Source of the DNA: Hordeum vulgare subsp. vulgare
Taxonomy: Eukaryota > Streptophyta > Magnoliopsida > Poales > Poaceae
NCBI RefSeq assembly: GCF_904849725.1
Contig: NC_058521.1
Location: 338,504,638-338,568,637, forward strand
Direction: 5' to 3'
DNA length: 64,000 nt
Shown here: positions 1 to 10,755 of the stretch, in pieces
Numbering within the stretch: the stretch's first letter is position 1
How the letters are laid out: each line of letters begins with the position of its first letter
Position numbers and translations under genes: made by a program
The notes under the pieces: model-generated
The model's input: only the letters and a program-made list of their open reading frames with translations
Databases searched by the model: none
Told to the model about the DNA's origin: nothing

Positions 1-861
1 GCTCTTCTATAAGACTTGTGATAATATTGAAAATAAATTTGCTAATTTTCATGTTAGTCAAGAGAAATCAAATGATGATGATAAGAAAGAGACTGAACGA
101 CTAACTAAAGAATTAAACACTCTTGTGTTAGCTCATGAAACTACTATAGAAGATCATAGAGCGCTTGCAAGAACTCATTAGAATCTATGCTTCGAGTAGT
201 TAATTTAGAGCAAGAGCATGAGTTCCTATAAGCAATCAATGATGATCTTCGAAAGAAGAGTTCCTATTATCTTGCCAAACAATTACTCTTGTCTATTTTT
301 GTTCCACAAGTTAAACCTAAGTACACTGGTAACAAAGGCAAGAAAGTTTCTTCATCTATTAACAACAATGTTAAAGCCAAATCAAATGATATTGTTGCGA
401 GTAGCTCTCTTGATTCCACTAATGATTCTCTTAGGCAAGTTGCACTTGACCGAGAAAACGATTTATTGAAAGGTATTATAGAGAGAGGTGTCTTCAAGAG
501 TCTTGCCGGAAGTAAGCAATTGGAGGAAATTGTGCGCAAGAAAAGAGGACATCGGAAGAAGCAAGGTGTTGGCTACTTCAACATCAACACAGATGTTTGG
601 GAAGAAGGTACATATCCCATTCCCAAGTTTGTTCCTCAAGAGGAGAAGTATGATCCTAATCCTCCCAAGAGAACAAGCTCACAAGATGGCCTTCTACCAC
701 AAGACCACAAGAGCAAGGGAAATCTTCAAGAGGACATTGACTCATTTGAAGAAGATCCCCAAGCCAAGGTTGAGTGGGAACCCAAGGACACTTCTAGCAC
801 TACCTCATCTAGTGCTACCACAACTCCAAGGATCCCCATCAAAGTGATGTGGGTCCCCTAG
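1..861 (+). pseudogene. gag C-terminal remnant of element A
   Basis: From base 1 one frame reads through a lysine/glutamate-rich, probably coiled-coil stretch until a stop at about 178-180. After a frame change the reading continues from 289 to a stop at 859-861. The second part encodes about 190 residues. It contains a basic KRGHRKKQG stretch, a GYFNINTDVWEEGTYPIP segment and an acidic Ser/Thr-rich tail. It resembles the region beyond the nucleocapsid of grass Copia gag proteins, but no CCHC knuckle is seen. The N-terminal gag is outside the window. The function as a structural gag segment is inferred from position, not from a diagnostic motif. Confidence 0.5.
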
Positions 862-2595
862 AGGAAGAATTAGAAAGTTCTTGAGGGTTGACTCCCCCAA
901 TGAAATTCAATCTTATTCAGTTTGGCAAGAACTACATGAAATCAACCTCAACCATGTGCATTTTCAAGGAGTCGCATATTCCCTAAAAGGGGAGCAAGGG
1001 ACAAGGTACTTAATGCATCTTTGGACATCACCTCCCATGTATTTTACTCCATGTCCATAGATGTATTTGTGTTTGTCCTTTTGCTTTGGGACTAACCCAT
1101 GTAGGTGACAAGAGTAAGAAACAACAGGGATTGCTCCCAACTCAAGAAGAACTTCTTCAACAAGGATCATCCACCACTATTTCACCTACTTGAAGTCTTC
1201 TATAACAAAACCCAAGGTTAGTTGATCCATCTTAGGGGGATGTCATATTTAGGGGGATATTTATTCTAAGACTTGAGTACAAGCGTCTCCTAAATGATGT
1301 GAATACATTAATGCATTATGTAAAAGTGGTAACCCCACTTGTGCTTAATCTATGAGTATGACCTATGATAAAGTACTCTTACTTGACACCTAAGTCAATA
1401 TACTCATATATAAATGAATTCCTCATCGCCAAAGTGCTTGATAGATGCTAGGATATGTGGGCATGGTCACCATGATTTCATTTGACATCCTATTGTGTGA
1501 GCATGTTGGTATGCATGATTTGCTCATTCGAGGACATCCAATTGTAGCTATTTGGCTTTTGATTTATCTTTTGCCAATTTGATGGACAACAATGCCTAGG
1601 ACACTTCTCTAGCTATCTATGCTTTCTCACCTCAAGTTCTATTTATGTACATCACAAAACTTGAACAAGCACTTCTCGATCCCTGTGTGTGAGAAGCACT
1701 CGGGGTTCTATATCGAGAAGGGCTGCTTTCCAAAACCTCTTTGTGAATCTCGGTGTAACCAACCCAAAATTATCGGTTCCACCGATTCTCAAAGTTGATC
1801 TACGTTTTTGTCTCGGTACCACTGATACCGTAATATCGGCTTCACCAAGTTTCCCTGTCAACAGGCAGCAGTGGAACTCTATGGCACCTAAATTTCAGTA
1901 TCGCAGACACCAACAGTGAGTTGTACTCATATCCGCAGACTCGACGTTTTGAAATTACAACTTCAAACATCAGGTCCCCTAGCCCAAATTGCCACACGTG
2001 TACCCCTTGGTCGTCGCCCTTGTGTCCCCGAGCGCCTTCACCGTTGGGAATCGCCACCACCGATGGAATCTTCACAGCCGTCCTCGCCTAGCGGATTCAT
2101 CACCAAGCTAGGGTATGATCCACCCCCGTCGGTGCTCCTCTATCAGATTCATGTGCGTTTGGTTACTCCCATCTACAATCCACAGTGTGAAATCCTTCTA
2201 TGCCACAAGAATCTTCCATAGAATAGAGAATTAAGAAATTCTGGATCTGATCTCTCGCAACATGCATTTTGGTGATACCGAGTTTATAAAATCGGTTCCA
2301 CTAATTTAGTTTTTAGGGTTTTTTAGAACCACTTTGGTGAGACCGAGTAGTTATTTTTGGTTACACCGAAAAGGCTTCCCAAGTTTCTGTTAAAACAAGT
2401 GGTCAATCTGGGTGACTCCAAATACTCCAACCTGGTGCTACTTAAATACATTGTGCAGTAGATCATACTCTTATTTTATAAGTTCAAATTTTCAAAAATT
2501 CCTACAATTTTTTGATGCTTATCTTTTCAAGATCTTCCATATCTTTTCACATGGTCAACCAGTCTGTGTGTTAGCTTGTCTGCTTGATTTGCAAG
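862..2595 (+). other. Non-coding spacer of element A upstream of aORF
   Basis: No supported gene. The first 800 bases are AT-rich and hold two GGGGGAT purine tracts near 1215-1260. From about 1749 the spacer carries copies of a short TCGGT-ACCGA palindrome. A more GC-rich stretch at about 1990-2160, with CG-rich words like an mRNA leader, lies between the two palindrome clusters. The last bases before 2596 (TGATTTGCAAG then ATG) look like a 3' splice site, as seen before the aORFs of elements B and C. Confidence 0.5.
1749..2370 (+). repeat. Internal TCGGTNCCACCGA motif clusters (element A)
   Basis: Two clusters of the imperfect palindrome TCGGT-N3-ACCGA and its half sites are present. Copies lie at about 1750, 1772, 1812 and 1834, and again at about 2271, 2292, 2336 and 2357. 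The same motif occurs eight or nine times in the LTR of this element just upstream of its TATA box. The clusters sit upstream of the aORF, so they may act as promoter elements for it. That role is inference from position only. Confidence 0.6.
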
Positions 2596-4614
2596 ATGTC
2601 AGGTTCCGATAACAGTCACAACAAGTTCAGTGAGCCCCATGCTGAGTTTGATTCAGGCACTAGTCCTGACACAACCCCTTCTGATCCAAGTACCCCAATC
2701 TACCATGGCTTGCCCAAGGCATCTATGAAGTCTAGGAAGAAGTTAAATTCTGATGAGGAAGACTCTAATTTTGTTCCTAAAGTTCCTGCTCCCCAGAAGC
2801 AGAAAGAGAAGTCTACAGTCAAGAAAACTGTTAGGAAGGAGTATTCTAAACCTTCTGACATGAGAGCTCCAGTGCCTGCATGGCAAGGGATGGTACTTAC
2901 CCTTGAGATAACTTCTAAGAAGCCAGGTGTGAAGAGAGCTAGGAAGAGAACTATTCATGTCATTGGTAGACAAACCTCAGGAAGAGGAAGAAGAGATACC
3001 ATCTAAGGCCCCTCTCCAAAGAAGGAGAAGCTTATGGAAGATGCTATGAAGCCTTCTGCTCCAAAGCCTTTAGTACCTAAGAATCATGTAGCTCCCAAGA
3101 GGACTACAAAGGACATACCTACAGCTGCTAAAGAGAAAGGCACTGCTTCCAGAGCCTTTGTTGTAGAGGAAGAAGATGAGAATGCACCTATTCTCATGAA
3201 GCTAAGACCTCATTTGCCACTTCAAGTGAGGCTCATCCAATTGCTGGAGACATGAAGAAGAGAAGAGATGCAGGGTTGAGGAAGTGGAAAGCTATTGATC
3301 CCTATGCTGTAAGGAGCAGAACTGCTGTTGATCCCCGGTTCCACACAAGGGAAAAACAAGACTTCTATGAGACAGTTGTGTTTGACAAGTGTCCAGCAGT
3401 CAGGGACATGAGATATATCGAGTGGAAATACATCAAATACAATGAAGATTTCTTTCCCCATGTGATAGAACTTCAATCTTGTTGACATTTAAGAGTTTGT
3501 TGGCAGAGAGATGACTACATGGAATGATGAGATGATTATACAATTCTACTCAACAGTTCTTTTCTATGTACATGGCACAATTGTCTGGATGACTCATGGT
3601 CATAGATATGAAGCCACAATTGAATAATGGGCTACTATCATTGGTGATCCTAAGTCACGAGCAGAGTACTTGGATGTGTATTCAAAACCTAAGAAGAATC
3701 ACAGCTCCATGGCCAATATGTACAATTCAATGCCCAATGACTGTCTGTCGTCTCAAAAGCTTGGCTATGTCTATTTCTTTCAAGCTAGAATAACCACTAT
3801 CAACACTATCTTGAGGCATACCCTGATGCCCAAATCAGGTGATGACAAAATGATTAGAGGCTATTCCATCAATATACTACTTCATTTAGACACCCAAACT
3901 TGCTTCAAAGTCATGGATTTGATTTCTAAGACTATGAGGAGAACTGCTGCAAACCAAAAGAGATCTTGCGTATATGCACCATACATTCAGATGCTCATCA
4001 ATGCCAAGATTGGCAAGCATGCATATCAGCTTTATCGTCCTAATTTGCCACTTCAGCCAGAATTCGAGGATAATGAAGTTGTGATGGATGACACTCATCC
4101 AAGCTCAGCTATAGCTAGAGAGGCTACAGAGGCAGTAGCTGCACAGGCTGCTAGGAATGCTCTGACTCCACCACCCTAGATCAACACCATAGATGTACAA
4201 ATGTATTTCTTAGTCAGCACCATCCGAGGGATGGAGAAGAATATTTCAGAGATTCTGCTAAACCGAAAGAGCCTAGACAGGATCGTGAAGGTAAAAGAGT
4301 TGACCACCACTATTGAGCAGCTTCACCATGAAGTTGACTCAGCGAAGATTCCACGCTTAGATTATGAATATGATGATGATGATTCACCTCTTCGTACTAC
4401 CACACAATTCACGACCCAGACCAAGTCAGCAGTTGTGCCAGTACCAGAAGATAGATCATCTTAATCAGCTCAAGCTTTAGCTCCTGCTCCACAACCTCAA
4501 GTGTCTACACCTCCAGCTCCTGCTCTAGCGACATCACTCGAAGACTTCGTCGATGCTCTCTTGTCTACTCCAAATTCTACAACCAGAGGAGATCATGCCC
4601 AGAGAGGCGGTTAG
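2596..4614 (+). pseudogene. Additional ORF (aORF) of element A, broken
   Basis: The reading starts at MSGSDNSHNK, directly after an AG splice-acceptor-like site. It has a Ser/Pro-rich, then strongly basic N-terminus with PPT-like KKPGVKRARKR tracts. A stop at 3004-3006 and further frame changes and stops (for example 3483) break it. Recognisable segments follow at 3252-3485, about 3530-3625 with IIQFYSTVLFYVHG, and 3670-4179. The tail at 4201-4614 is acidic with a predicted coiled coil (ELTTTIEQLHHEV), has an internal stop at 4462-4464 and ends at TAG 4612. The QFYxT block is shared with the aORFs of B and C. Proteins of this kind are often annotated as putative plant transposon protein; the molecular function is unknown. 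Confidence 0.65.
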
Positions 4615-5105
4615 ATTAGACCTTTGAACTTTTTGGTACTTGTTGCCAAAGGGGGAGAAGTGCATAAATCAATAGAGCTTCGAGAGAGGGAGAGATTTTC
4701 AATTTATTTGCTCTCATTTGGTTTTTAAAACTTTATTTGGTCTTTAGGATGACATTATAAATTTAGGCGTGTGTTTGACCATACGCTTTGATTGTTTCAT
4801 GCTACCACATTATTACTTTTGAGTTATCTACATCATGATCATTCACTTGTTTGTTGGTGCTATGTGCATTGCTATTCGCTCTTATAATTTATGCGCACCA
4901 CCATGTTGTATGTGACATGGAAGAGTAAGCCATGGTCCTAATCGATTGTGCATTTGAATCCAAAGTAAATTTAAAATAATGCACAAATTGAGGGGGAGCT
5001 CTTGCTTTTCACATACCTCTCAAAGCGTTGATGCTAATCACTGATTCTATCTTTTGTCGAAGCTTTGATATATATCTTGTCATCAATTACCAATAAGGGG
5101 GAGAT
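4615..5105 (+). other. 3' untranslated region with polypurine tracts (element A)
   Basis: No gene is seen. Three G5 purine tracts occur: AAAGGGGGAGAAG at 4648-4660, GAGGGGGAG at 4990-4998, and AATAAGGGGGAGAT at 5092-5105. Only the last abuts the LTR start and should be the functional plus-strand primer. The others may be decoys or relics of an earlier LTR border. Confidence 0.6.
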
Positions 5106-5463
5106 TGAAAGCAGAATTGCTCCCTAAGGTGGTTTTGGTAATTAATCACAACATATGCATCATTGGACTAACGAATTTATCCAAGTACATTTCAGAAAAG
5201 TTCAAAGATGCTTTGGCTATAGGATTGTGTGGAGATGCCCCTTTGACGCAAGGAAGCAATAGGATTGGCTAAAGCTTCAAGCAAGAAGACTCTTCATTTT
5301 ACACTTTGTGGGAAATCACTTTTGAGTCCATAGGAAAGCCAATACTATTAAAAGGGGATAAGGTATTATGATGAATTGGTTTCTGAAGTGCTTAGAGATA
5401 GCCACCAAAAATACTCAGCCACTTTCCCACAAAATATATCTCTCCCAAGCCAAATATGCAAAA

Positions 5464-5773
5464 TCGGTGCCACCAACATTTCCCACTTGGCTATACCGAT
5501 TTTACACTTAGATAGATCCTATGCCAATTCCACCATCTCGGTACAACCAACATTCGTATCGGTGCCACTGAGATTGGGTGACCAACTTTTCGTTAAGGTA
5601 ATTTCAAGTTGTGGAATTTCCGAGTTTGAAGTCGGTCTCACCGACTTTGGAAAACCAGTCTAGGTCCTTGTATAGGTACCACCGAGATTCATATATCGGT
5701 CCCACCGAGAATTCAAGGTTGCCACATTTAGTGCAACTCGGTACCACCGAGATTAGCATTTCAGTGTCACTGA
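5464..5773 (+). repeat. TCGGTNCCACCGA palindrome cluster in LTR A
   Basis: Eight or nine copies of a 13-bp imperfect palindrome (arms TCGGT and ACCGA, three central bases) lie within 310 bp. Clear examples are TCGGTGCCACTGA, TCGGTCTCACCGA, TCGGTCCCACCGA and TCGGTACCACCGA. The cluster ends about 45 bp before the LTR TATA box. Spacing is irregular, so this is not a simple tandem repeat. Confidence 0.7.
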
Positions 5774-5817
5774 GTGGGGAAATAATGTTGTAACGGTTGG
5801 GTTTTGGGATATGTCTT

Positions 5818-5826
5818 TATATACCC
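5818..5826 (+). promoter_or_regulatory. LTR TATA box, element A
   Basis: TTATATACC lies 45 bp downstream of the palindrome cluster and about 810 bp before the LTR end, which fits a U3 core promoter. The following C-rich CCCTCCACCTACC is a plausible start region. Confidence 0.5.
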
Positions 5827-6637
5827 CTCCACCTACCTATCACTTGCAAAGGAAGCACTTAGAACACAATTACACTTGCGAGTTCCATTCTTTTAGAGAT
5901 AGCCACCTACTCATGTGTTGAGATCAAGAGATTACATTCCAACCATTTGAACCTTGATTTCTAGCCTCCCCAAGTTGCTTTTCACAAGATCAATCTCTCC
6001 TACCCTTGCCAAATCTGAGAGAGAGTTATTCAGTGTTGAGGAGACTATCTTTAGAAGCACAAGAGCAAGGAGTTCATCGTTCTATGACATCTATTACCTT
6101 TTGGAGGGTGGTGCCTCCTAGATTGGTTAGGTGTCACTTGGGAGCCTCCTACTTCCTGTTGTGGAGTTGAACCAAGATGTTTGTAAGGGCAAGGAGATTG
6201 CCTACTTTGTGAAGATCTACCGTGAGTGAGGGTAGTCCTGTGTGGATAGAAGTCGTGGTGGAATTGACACGGCCGCTTCTTCGTGGACTCCTTGTGGGTG
6301 GAGCTCTCCATGGGATCTCGCAGCCATTACCCTCTGTTGGTTGAAGTCTCCACTAACAGGGACGTATGATAGCGCCACCTATCGAAACCATGCCAAAAAT
6401 CGTCATGTCAACCTTTGTGTTTGATATCCCTACCTTACCCTCTATTTACACTTGCATGTTTTACATTCCGCTACAATACTCTTAGATATGCATGTGTAGG
6501 ATGTACTTGACTAGTCTTAGTTGCTAATACTAGCCCACACTAGAAATTGGGAAAAGATTAAGTTTTTATCTTGTCAACTAGGCTAATCACCCACCCCCCC
6601 TCACACACACACATCTAGACATACTTTCGATCCTACA

Positions 6638-7795
6638 CATATGGAATAGCTACCCCGAGGATAACTAATCAACCCCCGGGCTAGTGCTCCTCATGAGTGT
6701 TGGTCCAACCTAGATCACCATGTGGGGCCAACCTGGAGCAACTCTGGAGATTTCTATCAGGCCATCCTATGCTTCGCTTATCCATTGTATCCTGAGAACG
6801 AGATATGCGGCTCCTGTGAGGTTCGTCGACACGTCGGGCGGTCTTGCTGGATTTGTCTTCACCTTCGTGAGGTGTCTTGTGCATCAGGATTACATGGATA
6901 CTTTCGGCTAACTCAAGGTTGAGGTTTTCCACTAAGGAATCCAAGGATATCACGGGTTTTCTGTGGTCGAGGCTTCCTATGCAACTTGTGGTTGTTTGTG
7001 ATGGACTAGTTGGAGCACCCTCCAGGGTTAATATCTTTCAGAAAGCCATGCCCGCGGTTATGTGGCAACTTAAAACTTTATTTAACATTTGGTTCAAGAT
7101 AACTTGAAGTAAACTTAATTAAAATATGCCAAATGTGTGCGTAACCGTCATTGTCTCTTTCGCGCTCTCCTTCTCCGACCAAGGACATGGTGGGGTTATG
7201 GCTGACGTAAGTAGTTGTTTAGGATCATTTAGTGATCATTATCTAGTTCACGACCATCATGCATAGACCACTCACTTTACACTATGTTCTTATAAGTTAG
7301 CCATTATACATGCTTACTGCTGGTGCAACCTCAACACTTAACCTTCCACACCCAATAACTTGATTAGTCCCAGTATCATGGTCGCAAGATTGCTGAGTCC
7401 CTGTGGCTCACATATTACTACAACACCACATGTCCATGTACCATAGATCTAGAGATGTTTGACGCTACGCAGCTTCAGTGGGAGTTTGATGAAGTTACTG
7501 GCTGCATGTACGTGATGTACCCCAACAATGACATTCGTCGTCTCCTCGGCTAGCGAGACATACTCATTGCATTTTTTCGTTTATCTTGTCCGTAGTTGGA
7601 CCCTATTTTATGGATGATTGAAATAATGTTGTGCGACTTGTAACTCAATTTGTGGCAAGTAAAAGTCATTCCATATGCTCATCTCTTCATGTATGTATTG
7701 CGACGATTTTGTACTTGCAAAACACTAAGATGTGCCTCTATCCATATTAAGGCCTCGTCCCCAAATATGGATAGTGTCGCATATTGGACGTTACA
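6638..7795 (+). mobile_element. Gypsy LTR fragment (3' part)
   Basis: About 1.16 kb resembles the last part of a common Triticeae Gypsy LTR: the segments around GGAGCACCCTCCAGGGTTAATATC, GTGGCAACTTAAAAC and the final GGACGTTACA are recognised from memory. No primer binding site follows at 7796, so it is the right end of a 3' or solo LTR. Its left part is missing because element A ends at 6637. Short reading frames inside are chance. Superfamily assignment is fairly sure; family name is not. Confidence 0.55.
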
Positions 7796-10755
7796 CTACT
7801 CTCCTCTATAGCAGCCCACGCGGTTCTCCACTGCTTCTCGGCGCGGTTAGGTTGTTCTGGTGTTGTAGTATGGTTCCTCGGCATGCAGTCCGGTGCCCCA
7901 TTCCTCTTATTTTCCCCTTGATCTATTATTTAGTTCAAAAAATAATTGCTCAGATTTCGCTGATGTAGTGTGCAATTCAACTGGTTTGTGTGTGCAGTGC
8001 AGTTTACTACTGAAGTGGCTGGCATAAATGAGCACCTAGAAGTAGCTCTCTCCTCAAACCGTTATTGTTCCCCGGCAGCGAGGGAGAAGTGCACTGCAAG
8101 GGTTGCCTATGTCACTACACTCTACAGTTTTTTTAAGTTGAAAAAATCATGGTTTCTTGTGTTGTGTAGTTCCCATGTCGTGTGCGCGACGTTCACTGCA
8201 CTAGTCTAGTGTCATTGGCATGTAAAATTTAGTATTGAGGGGTGCCTATGTAAAATTTAGGCAAGTTTGTAAACACGTGGAAAATGATGCAGTTTCTCAC
8301 ACCCACAGGTGGTTGACTGTGAAAAACAACTATGTAGTTTTCTTCGTCCACATGGCGATTGATAAAAAACATGAAAAAAGCAAAAAATAGTGTGGTTCAC
8401 ACGCCTTGTCCTTGCGGTAAATTGGCCTTGTCCATGCGGTGCGGAAAAATTCTATATTGAAAAAAGAAAGAAAATGTGTGTGATTTACTTTGTAAGAAAG
8501 TATTGTGAATCACTTAAGGTAGTGTTGCGGTTCAGTTACTCTCAATGTGAAGTACATAAAAATGTCACACACATGACAAAAGAATGGCAGTTCACTTCTC
8601 GACAGTATTGTGGTTCACATACGTCGGACATGAAGTGTGGTCCACTTCCTCGTCTTCAAAAATTTACTTCTTGTAGAAAAATTATGCAGTTTGCTTGATC
8701 GTTTGGAGTAGTGCACTTTTCCGTCGGAAGCAGTGCATTCTTCTGTGTGATGCGGTTCACGCGTCAATTTTGGTGTCGGCAAAAACGGAGTGCTTGTGTT
8801 TCGCTAACTTCAAAACTGTTGTTAAATCGTAATGATTTAGAGAGTGTGTTCTACATGAAAAAGTAGCGCCTCAGCGATACCTTTCCAACGCCCTATCATG
8901 TGCATCGTTCAACGACTTGTTTGGAAAATATTACGAAAATACGCTTGCTACAACTCGTCTATTCCATAGTGGCATGATTTATTTTGTGTGTTTTCTAAAA
9001 TTTACGAAACGATACAAAAAATTTCTAAAATTTGCAAAAGTTTACGAAAATTTACGAAAACATGAAAACTACACTCCATCTGACGAACAAGTGCAATGTA
9101 TGACTTCTTTTCTGTTTTTTCTAAAAAATATGAAACACAGAACATATGGTACCTCATGGGATACGTGCATGCATATTAGAGGGAAAGTGAACCGCTACAC
9201 CAATCAAAATGGACTGAATGACATTTTGTTCTTTTCAAACTACTATTTTTATAAATACGGTTAGAACTGAATTACTGAGGCTAGTGTACTGCATTTTCTT
9301 ACAAAATGTTTTTTTATGTTTGCATGGTTGAGATTAGTGAACTTCACTATTATTTTCATTTTTCTTCTTATTTTTTACGAATGCATCCTAACTGTTGAGA
9401 TGAGGCAAGAGTACTGCATGTGTCTACAATTTTCTTTACACAAAGGAAAACTGCATCACATATGTTTTCGTACCACAACCAAGAACAAAGCAAACTTCAT
9501 TTTGCAAAATGAACAAAGCTTTGCACGTGTGCTAAGCATGGGCTGCCTCAAAACAAAACAAGTGTGGCATTGTGTACTACACTCATTTTTTGAATAATTA
9601 CAAATAGGGTCCCAATCTTCATACCGAACAATCCATAAAAACTGGAAGTAAAAAAGCAATTGGTTCCTCACACAGAGCAACTGGCCCGTGCAAGTCAACT
9701 GCAAGTGCCCACAGGCCGAACCACACCACCGCACCAACCGAACCGCAAAGGTTGCACATGAGTACTGCATCGCAAATGGCCATCGCGGGAGGCCTCATGT
9801 CTTAGTCGACACCAAATTGCATATCAACAACACAGCATGTAATTGGTAGCCTAGGAGCACACTTCACTTTTTTCTCTCTTTTTTATTTAAGTTCTTCCAT
9901 GTCCTACAAAACATTGGCAAACTGAACAGCAAGAACATGAATAGAAAACTACATTACGCTGGATTTTTCCTATCAAAAATTAAAAAAATTAGTTGTGACA
10001 ACAACGAAACGAAGTGAGGTTTGGGCCTTCTTTCAAAGAACAAACTGAAGTGGAGACCAAGACAACTAAATAAACTACACATGACAGTGGGTACCGAACT
10101 GCAGAAACCAAAAATTTGTGAGCGCTTGACAAGCGACCAAGATGGGATTGAGTGCATGCACGGGGCACGTCACAGCCTTAGCTAGATATGAGAAAGGGGG
10201 AACTCACAGCGTGCTGGTCTTCCCAGATTGAGCGTCAGCCATGCCATGCGGGCGAGCTGCTGCTGGCTCATGCCCGCTGCAATGTACTACACAACCTGCC
10301 ATGGCGTACTTCACGATTGAGGTTGATCAGAGCACCCCAGCTCCCACCGGGCCTGCATCCTTGTCGGCTCCCCTCTCCTAGATCATATGCAGTCCACCCG
10401 CCTCCCCCCACACGCAACCGCCATTGACAAACTACGTGGAGGGCAGGGGGAGCTTGAGATGCGGTGCTCCGATTGGTGAGGCCTTGTCACCACGGGATTC
10501 CACATCTAAGGATGAGGGGGATAAGATGGTGGGGCATGGCTCGGATCCAATCGGAGGAGGGGAAGACGAGGGGAGGTGTAGCCGGATCCCACCGGATCTG
10601 GTGGTTGCCGGGCACGACAGAGACGCCGAAGGTAGTTGGCTGGGAGGAGGCCACGGCGTTTGTGGCAGCGTCAGGGGTTGCTGGTGAGGAGAGGTGGGAT
10701 AAGATGGTGGTGAGGAGAGGCTGCCAGGCTGGTGAGGCACGGGGAGGGGCGGGGG
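7796..10755. mobile_element. Unclassified, probably DNA-transposon-like sequence (left part)
   Basis: From about 7970 to 9900 the sequence is rich in variants of the word GCAGTTCAC / GTGGTTCAC / GTACTGCAT on both strands. Such recurring subterminal words are typical of CACTA or other class II elements. From about 10190 the composition becomes GC-rich with G-runs. It is interrupted at 10755 by the Angela-type element and resumes at 19415. No terminal inverted repeat or transposase could be identified. The open frames near 10430-10820 overlap on both strands and are a by-product of GC content. Confidence 0.35.
10751..10755 (+). repeat. Target site duplication, Angela-type element (left)
   Basis: GGGGG directly before the 5' LTR. 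The same five bases follow the 3' LTR at 19415-19419. The low complexity of the target makes exact borders slightly uncertain, but both LTR ends are independently defined by TG and CA. Confidence 0.75.

Larger units (their letters stand above)
1..6637 (+). mobile_element. SIRE-type Copia element A (right part, pol-less)
   Basis: The element enters from beyond the left edge and ends at 6637 with a complete 3' LTR. The order seen is gag C-terminal remnant, non-coding spacer with short palindromes, additional ORF, three purine tracts and LTR. The polypurine tract at 5092-5105 (AATAAGGGGGAGAT) directly before a TG LTR start matches those of elements B and C, which supports the same SIRE/Maximus lineage. 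No reverse transcriptase, integrase or RNase H motif is visible between 861 and 2595, so this copy is a deleted or non-autonomous derivative. The 5' LTR lies outside the window, so target duplication and insertion age cannot be assessed. Confidence 0.75.
5106..6637 (+). repeat. 3' LTR of element A
   Basis: Begins TGAAAGCAGAATTGC immediately after the polypurine tract and ends at TTTCGATCCTACA, about 1532 bp. It contains a palindrome cluster (5464-5773), a TATA box at 5818 and a C/CA-rich stretch close to the end (6587-6615), as in other LTRs of the lineage. The right border is judged from the CA end and the switch to Gypsy LTR sequence, so it may be off by about two bases. Confidence 0.75.
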
